Source: Nansenia antarctica
Taxonomy: Eukaryota; Chordata; Actinopteri; Argentiniformes; Microstomatidae
Direction of reading: 5' to 3'
DNA length: 64,000 bases
Assembly (NCBI GenBank): GCA_963989245.1
Contig: OZ022347.1
Span: forward strand, 41,550,058 to 41,614,057
This document shows, piece by piece, positions 52,491 through 63,915 of this stretch (positions within the stretch are counted from its first letter, which is position 1; each line of letters opens with the position of its first letter). A program made the translations under genes and the position numbers. The notes beneath the pieces are model-generated. The model saw only the letters and a list, made by a program, of their open reading frames with translations. It had not been told where the DNA came from and did no database searches.

Positions 52491-55400
52491 ATGGCTACGA
52501 AAAGTTCAAAAGGAAAAACACCCCTAGAGTCTGCGAGAGCGGGGGCGGAAGATGACTCAACGGCGGATCACACGGTAACAGACCCTGGAACGGAAATGAC
52601 AACGAATCAAATGATCAGCACGGTAGTTGACGGAGTAACAACACTGGCAGGACACAAGCTACAAAGCTGCATCTGTGGCTGGAAAAAGATAACATCAGAG
52701 AAGGGTCTCAAGATCCACCAGGGCAGGAAAAAGTGCCTAAGAGAGCTTAGCGAGGTGCCTCGCATTGACCACTACTTCCTCAGAGGTAGGGCAAATCAGT
52801 CGAGTGAAGCCCAGTGGCAGGATATTCACCACAGTCCACAGGGTATCAGAACCCCAGACGAAGCTCAACCAAGCACAGATCCATCAACGGACATGAGTCC
52901 AGAGCCTATCCAGCCACAGACAGCAGTAGAGAGGAAGATGAATGGACGGAAGCCTCAAATCTTGTGGCCTAAAGCCTGCCAGAAAAAGGAGTGGGAAAAC
53001 ACTGACACAGACCTTGTCCATCTTCTAGAAGGTCTGAAAGGGGGCGTGGAAAGAAAGCTGGACAAGATTGGAGAGATCATTTACAGCTATGGAGCAGAGA
53101 GATTTGGGGTGAAAAGTAAGAACCATGGGACACAGAAGGAACCATCAGCCCATCTCAAGTCCAGGAGACAACAAGAGATTGAAAGACTTGTGAAAGAAAG
53201 AAGGTGCCTGAGAAAACAGTGGAAGAAGGCCACAGAAGTGGAAAGGAAAGGACTTGAGGCACTACAGGCCGACATCAAGCAGCGTCTTGCAACACTGCGA
53301 AGAGCAGAATGCTTGAGAAAGCAACACAAGAAGAAAGAGCGAACGAGGACTGCCTTCTACAGAGATCCCTACAAGTTCGTCAAAGACCTCTTTGTCAAGG
53401 AGAAAACGGGTACCCTCAAAGTACCCATAAGGGAACTAGAGGAGCACCTGAGGAAGACCTACTCCGACAACCAGAGGCATGTGCCAGCCAGCATTCCGGA
53501 TGACATGCCACCAATCCAACCACCTGAGCACCAGATGGAAACAAGGCCCCCTACATGGAGCGAAGTTGAGAGCACAGTAAAACGGGCAAGAACAGCCTCA
53601 GCCCCTGGGCCCAACGGCGTTCCATACAGGCTATATAAGAACAGTCCAGGCGTCTTGAAATACCTCTGGAAGCTAATGAAAGTGGCATGGGAAAAGGGAA
53701 TCATACCAAAGGCATGGCGAAGGGCAGGAGGGATCCTGATTCCCAAAGAGAAGAATTCCTCAACCATCGACCAGTTCCGCCAGATCAGTCTACTGAATGT
53801 GGAAGGAAAGATTTTCTTCAGTGTTGTGGCCCAGAGGCTCTCAGTATTCTTGCAGAAGAACAACTTTGTCGACACCTCAGTGCAGAAGGCAGGGATAAGT
53901 GGATTCTGAGGATGCCTGGAACACACAAATGTTATCTGGCACCAGGTACAAACGGCCAAGAAGGAGAAAAAAGACCTGCATGTGGTTTTCTTAGATCTTG
54001 CCAATGCCTTCGGGTCAGTGCCTCATGAGATTTTGTGGACAGCATTCAACTTCTTCCAAGTCCCAGAGGGCATCACAAGGCTGGTCAAAGCCTACTTCCA
54101 GGACCTCCAGTTTTGTGTTACAGCACAAGCCAGTACAACTGCATGGCAGCACCTCGAGATAGGCATAATGGCGGGCTGCACCATCTCTCCACTGGCGTTT
54201 ACCATGGCAATGGAGCTCATTATTCGAGCATCCCGATGGGTCGTTGGAGGGGAACGGTTGAAGAGCGGGCTGCGTCTTCCTCCAATCAGGGCGTACATGG
54301 ATGACATGACGACAATAACAACAACAAACGCATGCACCAAACGCCTGCTGGATAAACTCCAGGGAAACATCAAATGGGCACGAATGGAGATTAAACCCAG
54401 CAAGTCCCGCAGTATCTCCATTGTCAAAGGCAAGCTCGCCAATGAGAGGTTCCACGTCAACAACGAGCCAATACCAACAGTTCTGGAGAAGCCTATCAAA
54501 AGCCTTGGCCGCTGGTATAGCGCAGAACTCAAAGACTCGAAGCAGGTGGAACAACTCAGGCAGGATACAATCAGTGGCCTCAAGCAGATCAACAACACTG
54601 CTCTCCCTGGGAAGCTGAAGCTGTGGTGCTTTCAGTTTGGGCTGCTGCCCCGTCTCATGTGGCCAATTTCCATCTACGAGGTCACACTATCCCATGCCAA
54701 CCGGCTGGAGAGACTGGTGAATGCACAAGTGAGGAAGTGGCTTGGACTGCCGAGAGGCCTTAGCAGCATAGGCCTGTATGGCAACGGAGCCCTCTCCCTA
54801 CCAATCTCAAGCCTGGTGGAGGAGTACAAATGTGCCAAATCAAGGCTGGAAATGACTCTCACAGAATCCCGGGATCCATTCGTCAGAGGTGCTGCTCCGA
54901 TCCTAGCAACGGGGAGGAAATGGAAGCCATCTGCAGCAGTTGCGGTGGCAAAGACCGCCCTCAGACACCGGGATATAGTGGGGCATGTCCAACATGGCAG
55001 AGGGGGCCTTGGTTTGGAAACAACAACACCCACATGGCAAAAGGCTACTCCAACCGAACGGCGGAAGATGGTGGTTGAGGAGGTGCGCCACCAGGAGGAA
55101 GCAGCCAGGTGCGCCAAGGCAGTCTCCCAAGCCCAGCAAGGCCGCTGGATGAAGTGGGAGAGCGTGGAGAGGAGGAAAATCACATGGAACGAGCTGTGGA
55201 GCATGGAGTCTAATAGGCTAAGTTTCATCATCAGAGCCACATATGATGTCCTGCCCTCTCCTACCAACCTACATCTCTGGTATGGAGAGGACCCAGCCTG
55301 TCTCCAGTGTGCAGCCCCAGCAAGCCTCAAACACATCTTGGTGGGTTGCAAGACCAGTCTAACTCAAGGAAGATACACCTGGCGCCACAACCAAGTGCTA

Positions 55401-55892
55401 AAGTGCTTGGCTGCCGAACTTGAGCACAAGAGGGTAACCACCAACACCATGCCTCTAAATGCCCAGACTACCTTTCCACGGAAAACAATCTTCATCCGGG
55501 AAGGGGAGAAACAGCGGACCAAGCCATCACCTCCAGACTCAGGCCCACTGAACGCAGCCCGGGATTGGGAAATGCGGGTAGACCTCAGCCAGAGGCTCAC
55601 CTTCCCACCCGAAATTGCAGCGACCAACCTGCGCCCAGACCTAGTCCTCTGGTCCAAGTCCTGCCGGCGTGTCTTCATCGTAGAACTGACGGTCCCATGG
55701 GAGGAGGCCATCGATGAGGCATTCGAACGGAAGAGGCAAGTATGCCAACTTAGCAGTCGAAGCAGAGGGGCGGGGCTGGAACATGAAGGTGTGGCCAGTG
55801 GAGGTGGGCTGCAGAGGCTTTGTAGCCAGCTCCACCACAAGGCTCCTGAGGGCAGTAGGGATCAGAGGACAGGCCCAACGGAAGGCAATTAA
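52491..55892 (+). pseudogene. HERO/R2-type ORF: zinc finger, RT, restriction-like endonuclease; one in-frame stop
   Basis: Start taken at ATG 52491 (A at -3); the open frame upstream begins only at a GTG. A CxC...H...C finger (C60, C62, H76, C82) lies near the N-terminus. RT runs from about residue 355 (SAPGPNGVPYRLYK, DQFRQISLLNVEGKI) through VFLDLANAFGSVP to the catalytic YMDD at 602-605. Near the C-terminus are CX2CX7HX4C (CLQCAAPASLKHILVGC) and a PD-(D/E)xK-like endonuclease, RPDLVLW...VFIVELTVPWE. Codon 473 (53907-53909) is TGA; the frame is otherwise continuous for 1133 codons. TGA could come from CGA by CpG deamination. The protein would nick DNA and prime reverse transcription there; this copy is disabled by one stop. 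Confidence 0.82.
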
Positions 55893-56015
55893 AGAACTGT
55901 CCACTGCAGCAGAACGGAGCAGTCACTGGCTGTGGCTGAAACGTAGGGACCCAACATGGGCTCCCAAATGACCACGTGGTGCCACCGTGCGACACACACC
56001 CAGGCCTGATCAGCC

Positions 56016-57290
56016 TTGATTGATTGATTGATTGAAAACCTTTATTGTCCCCAATGGGGAAATTTTGTTGTCAAACAGCTCAGTTAGGGCAGAAAACATT
56101 CAATACAGAAAACAGAAAACATTCAATAAAATACATAGAACAGTGCAGGCTCAATAAGTAAAAAGTTCCAAAAGTTCCAGCTCCAGGTCTCCCCCACCCT
56201 GCAGGGCCTGGTTGTAGAGTCGGAGTGCAGCTGGAACAAAGGACTGTCCAAATCTTTTTGTACTTTGGCGGGGGAGAACAAATCTGTGGCTGAACTTGCT
56301 CCTCATCCCCGCCAGCTCGCAGTACATCGGGTGGGAGGGATTGACCAGCATGGCCGCCAGTTTTTTCCCCATCCTCTGTTCTGCCACCACCTCTAGGCTG
56401 TCCAGCCCGGTCCCCACCACAGAGCTGGCCTTCTTCACCAGTTTGTTTAGCTTCGCAGCATCCCTGGCACAGATGTTTCCACCCCAGCAGGCCACGGCGA
56501 AGAACAGAACGCTGGCAACCACCGACTGATAAAACATTTGCAGCAGCTTGTTGCAGACACCGAAAGACCTCAGCCTTCTCAGGAAAAACAGTCTGCTCTG
56601 CCCTTTCCTGAGAAGAGCCTCGGTGTTGTCAGTCCAGTCCAGTTTGTTATTAATTTGTACTCCCAGGTACCTGTAGGAGTCCACCCTCTCGACTTCCACC
56701 CCCTTGATGGTGATGGGGGCTGGGGTCCTTCTCTTCCTCCTAAAATCCACCACCAACTCCTTTGTTTTGCTGGTGTTAAGCAAAAGGTAGTTGGTGTCGC
56801 ACCACTGCACAAAGCTCTCCACCAGGGCCCTGTACTCCTCATCCCTGTCGTCTGTGATGTAACCGACGATAGAGGAGTCATCCGAAAACTTCTGCAGGTG
56901 GCACTGGTCGGAGCTAAACTGGAAGTCGGAGGTATAGAGGGTGAAGAGAAAGGGTGACAGAACAGTTCCCTGGGGGGCACCGGTGTTGCACACCACCACC
57001 TCAGACTGACAGCCCTGCAGTCTCACATACTGACGCCTGTCTGTGAGGTAGTTGTGGATCCAAGCCGTCAGGGAGTCCTCCACACACATCACTGCTAGTT
57101 TGTCAGCCAGCAGTGATGGCTTGATAGTGTTAAATGCACTGGAGAAGTCGAAGAACATGGTCCTCACCATGCTCTGTGGCCTCTCCAGGTGTGTGTAGGC
57201 CCTGTGCAGCATGTAGATGATGGCATCCTCCACCCCCATGCTCTCCTGGTATGCAAACTGCCGGGGGTCCAGGAAGTCCTTCACCTGGGG
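56016..57290 (-). mobile_element. L2/Rex1-like LINE, 5'-truncated, inserted in HERO 3' UTR
   Basis: 3' tail (TTGATTGA)n at 56016, 3' UTR with AATAAAGG, coding to 57290. The short flank GCCT or CCT is repeated at both ends. The HERO sequence resumes exactly at CCTGTGGTGGG. Confidence 0.85.
56151..57290 (-). pseudogene. LINE reverse transcriptase, C-terminal two-thirds
   Basis: LINE-derived codons begin with QVKDFLDPRQFAYQ and continue through MFFDFSSAFNTI, NTGAPQGTVLSPFLF, the catalytic block FSDDSSIVGY, NTSKTKELVVDFRR, YRYLGVQINN and the C-terminal HPMYCELAGMRSKFSHR block to the stop at 56151. The RT frame is undamaged but the endonuclease and RT N-terminus are lost. The first 45 codons of the open frame (57425-57291) are antisense HERO UTR, not LINE. 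Confidence 0.85.
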
Positions 57291-57519
57291 CCTGTGGTGG
57301 GCCATCCTCGGCAGAGGGTGTCTTGTGATAAATGGCCGAAACACCCAATGAGGTCGGGGACCACAACTGAAGATGTGTCGTACTGGTGGCACCACGTGAT
57401 CATTGCCAAATTCCACTCCACCCAAGAGGACATCTCCAACTCCACTCAGTCAATTGTTGTGCTAATTATTTAGGGATTTTAACATCTAGTCCTATTAAGA
57501 ATCCTATCAAGAACCTTCT

Positions 57520-57933
57520 GACTGAACGAACCTATTGCTTACTATAGCTTATTAACCTTTGAACCTAGTAATCATTTTACCCTCGCCTTAAGCATGCCTG
57601 TCATCAAGACCCTCACTAGCGCCACCTAGGGGCAAGGCCAGGTAGTGGAGCAGCGAAAGGTCAAGACTCAAGACAACCTCTCTAACTCAGCTTCCAATCA
57701 ATTGCCTACGGTCATGCCGCATGACATCAATGGTTGCAGAGTCTTCCCGCTGCTGGAGAGAGTTCATGCAAGGATATTGAGTCCTTGTAATACCTTAATC
57801 TAGTAACCTGTTAATCCCTGATATCCAGTTCACCTATTATAAGGTCAATCCAACCGATCATACGATTGATCTACCCATTATAGAACTGGATACCTTTATA
57901 GGCTTCGACCCACCCTTTCATAGGATCAGAGGC
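57520..57933. other. no gene seen
   Basis: Unique-looking sequence between HERO and the hAT MITE. Confidence 0.4.
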
Positions 57934-57941
57934 CTCTAAAG

Positions 57942-58062
57942 CAGTGGTTTTCAACCCTCTCCTCAGGGACCACCAGCCATTCCACATATTTGATCTGTTC
58001 CACCACCAGCACACCTGATTCAACTAATCAAGTACAAATCATAAGAGGGTTGAAAACCACTG
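57942..58062. mobile_element. 121-bp hAT MITE
   Basis: Inverted ends CAGTGGTTTTCAACCCTC / GAGGGTTGAAAACCACTG with an 8-bp duplication CTCTAAAG / CTCTAAAC, one mismatch (57934-57941 and 58063-58070). Confidence 0.85.
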
Positions 58063-58082
58063 CTCTAAACCATAACCCGGCC

Positions 58083-58156
58083 TTGACCAACCCTCTCAGA
58101 GGGTCACGGCTACCTTAAACCCTCTCAGAGGGTCACGGCTACCTTAAACCCTCTCT
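58083..58156. repeat. 34-bp direct repeat
   Basis: ACCCTCTCAGAGGGTCACGG(CTACCTTAA) is present twice and starts a third time; the unit itself contains the palindrome CCCTCTCAGAGGG. Confidence 0.7.
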
Positions 58157-58844
58157 GGTGATTCTTCAATCCACCCTAATATAGGATTGAATTCACCCTT
58201 CTTAATACATTTTTAAATTTGTTTTAATTATTTGTAAATATGTTATTCTCCTTGGAATGATACATGCACTCCATACACCGCACAGTCGCATGTAATTCCA
58301 AGCTTATGAATTGTAAAACATCTGGAACATCTGGAATCAAGACAACAGATGTTTCAATTCATAAATACCCTATTAATAATAATAACTTAATAATAATATT
58401 TGTTTATAATAGAGCTAATAAGAATCATCCTAATACCTTGTCAAATCATTGCACCCCTCTTGTCAATTGCTCAAGTAATACTTTATTATTCATTAAGTGA
58501 CGGTAAAAATGCCAGCACATGGATATATATAAATATATATCATCCCATAAGTGGGTAAACATTTTAAAGAAATGAAATAAAATCATCAAGTAATTTAAAA
58601 GTCATACTAAATGTTAAAAATAATAATGAAAGGAAATTAAATGAATGACCAACCTTGTTCTTCCCAAACTCTGCCTATCTGATATATATACAAAAATAAT
58701 GGAGAAGTTCGGCTTTGACCGATGCCCTAATTTCTCCTTTCAGCCACCAGCCTGTATCCTCAGAGTTGAAATCGGCCCTCGGCAGAGCCTCGTTTCACTT
58801 CCCCAATACAAGTGAAGGCGGTTCCAAAAATAATCCAAGTCTGA

Positions 58845-60873
58845 GGCCCAATCCCGATTCTCTTTTTTACCACTTGGGCTCGTTTTGGAGTCACTCGTTT
58901 TGGAGCCAGAGCCGTAGTGGTTCACCGGGGGAAATGGGACAACCCTTCATGGGACAACCCTAATACGTCATCCGTAGTGTAATGAATGGGTTAATTCATA
59001 GTCAGGACAGCGCATGCGCCTTAGAGCGAGTTCATGATATACCACTAGGTGACTGACAGGTGTCGAGAGAACCGAAGTATACTGGTTATACCTTCGTTGA
59101 ACCCAGACTCAAGTGTCTTATTATTCTATGTCCAAGTGACATTACACGTAGTATCGTAGAAAAGCATTGATGCTCGCGATTCATTCACAACTTGAATGAA
59201 CTTGAACGCTATCAATCGATCAAACAAGTCATCAAATAAAAAAGAATAATGCTTCATTATCATGGGGGAGAGAAGTTCTACCCGGGATTTGTGTCGTATC
59301 GATACCATTCAAATGGTTTCAGATTCCCTGTCCTCTCCCCTATCCGGACACGTTTTAATTGTTATCCTAACCCACGGTAAACCACAGTTATTAACCCGCA
59401 AAGGGTGCCTCCGGGCACCGTGTTTGTCCGTGAATAACACCGGCTATGAAGGTGGTAAAAACACAATACTGCTTTGCTAACTTCACCATCGGTATACGGT
59501 CATTTTGAGCCATCAACCAACCCGCTGGCACCCCGGGACGTTATGTTTCGAACCCCGAGAGCATGCATAAATGTCTATCCGGAAAGAGTACACTCTCCTC
59601 GGCCGCGGCACGCGCCTCTCCTCGGTAACGTGGAGGAACGAAAAGCTTACAGCAGGCGGTCTCTCATCCAGGTACTAACACGGCCCAACCCTGCTTGATT
59701 TAGGACAACAGTGCAACAACTTCGAGGCTGAACTTTAGTTACATTTACGGCGTCATATGCCATCAAAGGGAAACATGGAAAAATGCATGACAGATTTAAT
59801 TTTATGACGTTACGAAATCCGAAGTGGCAGGAACGCTGGAGAAACAGCCGCTGTCCACTGAATTAGTTAACTACATATATAATAGTACATAATAACAACT
59901 GCTCGGATTAGATTGCCGGTTGTTTTGGTATAATAACAACTATAGCGTCATATACCACCAAGGGGGGGGGAACACGGTGACTGTCAGCCTGTGACAAACG
60001 CGCTCCGGTGTCCTGCCCGCTGTCCCAAGCGCGCTGGACTGTGGAATTTTCTATGTTAAGCACCTCGGCATAACAGCGATTTTGTTGTTATGCTTGTTGT
60101 AAAGAAAAGGTCTATAATGCATTGAAATAACATTACATTATATAACCCATCAACAATATTACATAATAACAACTGCTCGGATAGGATTGCGGGTTGTTTT
60201 GGTTTAATTCGTGCCATAGCTGTAAATAAAACATGGACATAGGTCATGCGCGTCTATCATGCACACATCAGCCTAACGTTAGATAGATAACTTCACATTA
60301 AATATGTCTATCATCATCCGCTGTCAAACGCCACAGGTAATCTTTTATTTCTAAACAGGAATGCACATCTCGATGTGAATCGCGCTCCTTATATTATTAT
60401 ATAATATATTATATTATGGGATGGCTGTGCTTGACGCTTCAATGGGGCTCTCCTGCATAGGCACAATAGCGGCATAATAGCCATCTTTTGTTGTTATGCT
60501 TGTTGTAAAGAAAAGGTCTATGATGCATTGAAGTGACATTAAACTAAGATAATACGATGGTTATCATATTTTTTCAAGTCTTTAATTACAAGTAATTCCA
60601 GAAAAAGTAAATGACATTTCAGGCTCGCTTCCGTATTACTAGAGCGAAAAGAACATTTCTGTAGATGTTTCACAATGCATGCCAGAAGGGAGTCTCATGG
60701 CTCCGAATCGAACGAGGGTCAAGATTTTCTCCGTTTGGAGCCAACCCTAACCCTAAACCTAACCCTAAACCTAAATGAGTATTGAATTGGGACGCCACTA
60801 CGGCTACACGTAAACGCGCAAAAAGGAGATTAGAGCTGAAAACGGAGCCAGAGTGGTGAATTGGGATTCACCC
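58845..60873. mobile_element. probable inverted-repeat DNA element
   Basis: Left GGCCCAATCCCGATTCTC and right (reverse) GGGTGAATCCCAATTCACC match imperfectly, with TGA on both sides. The interior (59405-59570) is homologous to 22905-23080 of the element at 22536-25285. Near 60727-60770 there is degenerate CCCTAA repeat. No transposase. Confidence 0.45.
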
Positions 60874-61107
60874 TGAGACCAAGTATTATTCAGTAAGAAA
60901 CCCTCTACGTTTTACAGCCCAATTCACTGGGATCACTCCAAACTATTAGCTACTAGCTAAAAAGAGGAAGTTCTCCTCTCCCGGAGACCATCTGGTCAAG
61001 AAGGGGAAAGTTACTTGCTCTTACGGCTAGTGAGCTTATTTTAGTAAAAGGGGAACTCATTTGTCCTCAAACTCTGTCCCTAGTTCAACATAAGACATTG
61101 TTTTAAT

Positions 61108-61580
61108 TAGGGATGCTCCGATTTATCGGCCACCGATTTAAATCGGCCGATTTCACTCAAAATGACTCGATCGGTGATCGTCAAAAATGGCCGATCGCAA
61201 AAAACGATCTTTTTTTCTTTTTTTTTTCTTTTCTGGGGAAGACAGATAACTGAACAGAAAACATAGGAGGACGTAACAGTATGTAAACCATGAAGGCCAC
61301 GTTTATGATGTCTTTTATACAGCCATATCGACTGACTTGGGCTTCAGGCCCTAACTGGGTGATAGGCCAGACCTTTACTATGCCATAACAATGGGTCTGC
61401 GTTTGCTTGGTGCCTAATGGATCAAAACTTTTGTCTAAAAAGCTAAAAATATGTAGGCTATCCAGTCAGTAGGCCTACAGTTATGTATTTTTAAAAAAAT
61501 CGGTATCGGTATCGGTATATCTTGAGGAAAAAAATCGGTGATCGGTATCGGCCCCAAAAATCCAGATCGGAGCATCCCTA
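61108..61580. mobile_element. 473-bp non-autonomous hAT
   Basis: Ends TAGGGATGCTCCGAT inverted at both sides, perfect 8-bp duplication GTTTTAAT (61100-61107 and 61581-61588), subterminal ATCGG/CCGAT repeats. Shares its right half with 29507-29752. Confidence 0.9.
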
Positions 61581-61779
61581 GTTTTAATCAACAACAAGAT
61601 AGCGCACACATCCTATCTCAAGTCTCAGCTACATCACATTGGTCCTATCTCACATTTCTTATACATCTTGCAACTTAGAATGCAATCTTAGATATGTTGA
61701 TTTCTCTCAGAGTATATGTGTTTAGCTTTTCACTTCCTGATTCTATTCCTATGCAAGCAGGTCTACATTTCATAGCAAA

Positions 61780-62058
61780 TCAGTCTGGCAGATCATGGCA
61801 GAAACATTCATCATTCATCAACAGAGTCATTGGTGGGAAACCCAGGTTAATCATGGGGAACAGCTCGATGTCATAGTTCAAGTCCAGACCCAATGCTGGC
61901 ATTGGATCCTCCTCAGACGGAGGTGGGGTCTGCTCATCGTTGGACTCTGGTGGTGTTATAATGACCTGTGGCAGGGTGGACTGCTCGATGCCTCCCTCTG
62001 GTGGCAAGAACCGTGGAGTGATCTTCAACAACCACTTGAACATCACACACTCCTGCAT
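61780..62058 (-). other. open frame downstream of zinc-finger exon, possible displaced C-terminus
   Basis: 92 codons (for example LPPEGGIEQSTLPQVIITPP, PALGLDLNYDIELFPMINLG) overlapping the end of the zinc-finger exon in the -1 frame. The acidic, proline-rich composition with a short hydrophobic block would suit a protein C-terminus reached by frameshift or alternative splicing, but it may be chance. Confidence 0.25.
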
Positions 62059-62620
62059 ATTCTTCCTCTCTGATGCTTCTTCAGGTTAACTGCATGACTG
62101 AAACTCTTCCCACAGTCAGAGCACTGGTATGGTTTTTCTCCTGAGTGTATTCTCTGGTGTACTTTTAGGTTTCCTGCAAGATAGAAACTCTTCCCACACT
62201 GGGAGCACTGGTATGGATTCTCTCCTGAGTGTATTCTCTGATGCGTCCTTAGGGATCCTGCTTGATTGAAACTCTTCCCACACTGGGAGCACTGGTATGG
62301 TTTCTCTCCTGTGTGTATTCTCTGGTGTCTCTTTAAGTCTCCTGCTTGAGTAAAACATTTCTCACACTGTGTGCACTGGTATGGTTTCTCTCCTGTGTGA
62401 ATTCTCAGGTGGCTCTTTAGGTTTTGTTCCCGAATGAAACTCTTGCCACACTGTGTGCAATGGTATGATTTCCCTCCTGTGTGTATTCTCTGGTGTATAG
62501 TTAGGTTTCCTGCATGAATGAAACTCTTCCCACACTGGGAGCACTGGTATGGTTTCTCTCCTGTGTGTATTCTCTGATGCTGCGGCTCATGGTCTGAACC
62601 TGGGTTGGAGCTCTGCTCAT
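62043..62620 (-). CDS. C2H2 zinc-finger protein, 3' exon
   Basis: The exon starts after the acceptor CATATTCTTACAG (62633-62621) with (D)EQSSNPGSDHEPQHQRIHTGEKPY, the same kind of junction and phase as the zinc-finger gene at 25530-27493. Six complete C2H2 fingers follow (YQCSQCGKSFIHAG to YQCSDCGKSFSHAV), then HQRGRICRSV and a stop at 62043. Relative to the other gene, the first finger has been reduced to its last His and linker. No KEEE-type first exon was found up to 64000; it may lie beyond the window. A nuclear DNA-binding regulator if expressed; a pseudogene is possible. Confidence 0.65.
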
Positions 62621-62633
62621 CTGTAAGAATATG

Positions 62634-63555
62634 AACATATACAGGGTTACAAACACATTTTGTGCAAAACATTGAGAAAAGTTGTCAAAAAGAAGAATAT
62701 TATTTTAAATAGATATATACCTATAGTTTATACTGCAAAACATGGTGTCTCTCAAATATATTGTTAAAAGAAAAGGTGTAATAAAATAAAATAATATAAA
62801 CATGCCTGTCCGTCATATACGTGTGAGTTTGTCCCAACATAATACAAGGGTCAAAAGGTCAAATGGTATGACCAAGTGGATTGGGGGAGTAACACAATGG
62901 TTAACCCATTTAAACCGGGGGCGCTGTTGCGTTGTTCTACCTTTCAAGCCGGTAAAGCGGATACGTCATTTTGTAGTATGTGTATTTTTTCCACATTATT
63001 CTGGTCTCTTGGCCAATGGAATGCATCAACATATACACGTGGGAGTATCTACACACGTGCAGATTATAAAAATGTTCACGATATCTTGGCAACAGCGGAG
63101 AAGTTTCTGAAGTTAGTTGGGAAGGGAGTGATATTGATGATGAGCTGCAACGTTTGCAGGAAAAGCACTATACAAATAAAAGTTATTACTATGATTATTA
63201 TGACAATGTTATAACTGATTCGGATGATTTAGAAGGCTTTGAAAAGGAATGGAAGACGGACAACTAGCACCGTAATCCTAGGAGGCGTTTCAACCGCGTC
63301 TCGTCAGCCTCGACAGCCTACAGTAAAGGGCCCTCCAAACTCATCACAGCTGGCTGAACTGCGCCCTTCAGTCGCCAGGGCAAGACAGATCGTTAGCCAA
63401 CTTGTTTGTGCCCTCTATATAAAATTGAAAACCCCAAATAAAAACAGTTTAAAAAATAAAATAAAAAAAAGAAATCCAATATTCAATTATAATTATGTTA
63501 TAAATTGATATGGATCAATTTATACCTCTTATTAGATTATAAATACTCTGGTTGT
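62634..63555. other. no supported gene; LINE-like tail near 63160
   Basis: AT-rich flank, then TTAACCCATTTAAACCGG at 62899 (piggyBac-like start, unproven) and AAAGCACTATACAAATAAAA near 63163, typical of repeat 3' tails. No exon for the zinc-finger gene was recognised. Confidence 0.35.
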
Positions 63556-63579
63556 TATGTTTGCCTTTTGGTTGACAGT

Positions 63580-63665
63580 AAAAGAGGGCGAGAGGAGGAT
63601 AGAGAGGGAGAAAAGGAGAGAGAGCAGGATGGTGCACCAGAGAGAGAGAGCGAGCAAGAACCAGG
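63580..63665. repeat. degenerate (GA)n tract
   Basis: Purine-rich GAGAGAG sequence with interruptions. Confidence 0.8.
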
Positions 63666-63836
63666 TGAGAAAGTTGACAGGTAGTCAAGACCACATAAGT
63701 AAGTAGCCTTGAGAACCGATGGTTCTCGAGCCTAACGGCCCATAGGTCTGTTTCCGTAGCGTGAGGCGACTTAATGTACAAGTTAGTACACCCCCTGGAC
63801 ATGACGCTGGTATGTCACAGGGTCTTACCCCCTGGG

Positions 63837-63857
63837 AGGGGGGGGGGGGGGGGGGGG
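63837..63857. repeat. poly-G run
   Basis: About 21 consecutive G; length may be affected by sequencing error. Confidence 0.8.
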
Positions 63858-63915
63858 TCCATGCCACGGTCCATGCCACCCCCCCCAAGGCAGCAAACCT
63901 AGGGGAAACACTGTC

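Larger units (their letters stand above)
52311..57511 (+). mobile_element. HERO/R2-type LINE, full-length copy
   Basis: 5' UTR 52311-52490, single ORF 52491-55892, 3' UTR split by an L2-like LINE at 56016-57290 and ending near 57505-57511. The single ORF with RT and a C-terminal restriction-like endonuclease places it in the R2/HERO/NeSL assemblage, HERO being the fish-typical member. Confidence 0.82.

Noticed and set aside
57291..57425. N-terminal extension of the LINE RT frame
   Set aside because: These codons are antisense HERO 3' UTR that happen to be open; the LINE begins at 57290.
63100..63240. piggyBac transposase N-terminus
   Set aside because: The stretch AAAGCACTATACAAATAAAA followed by TTATTA-like sequence is typical of repeat 3' tails, so the frame is probably accidental; kept only as a low-interest finding.
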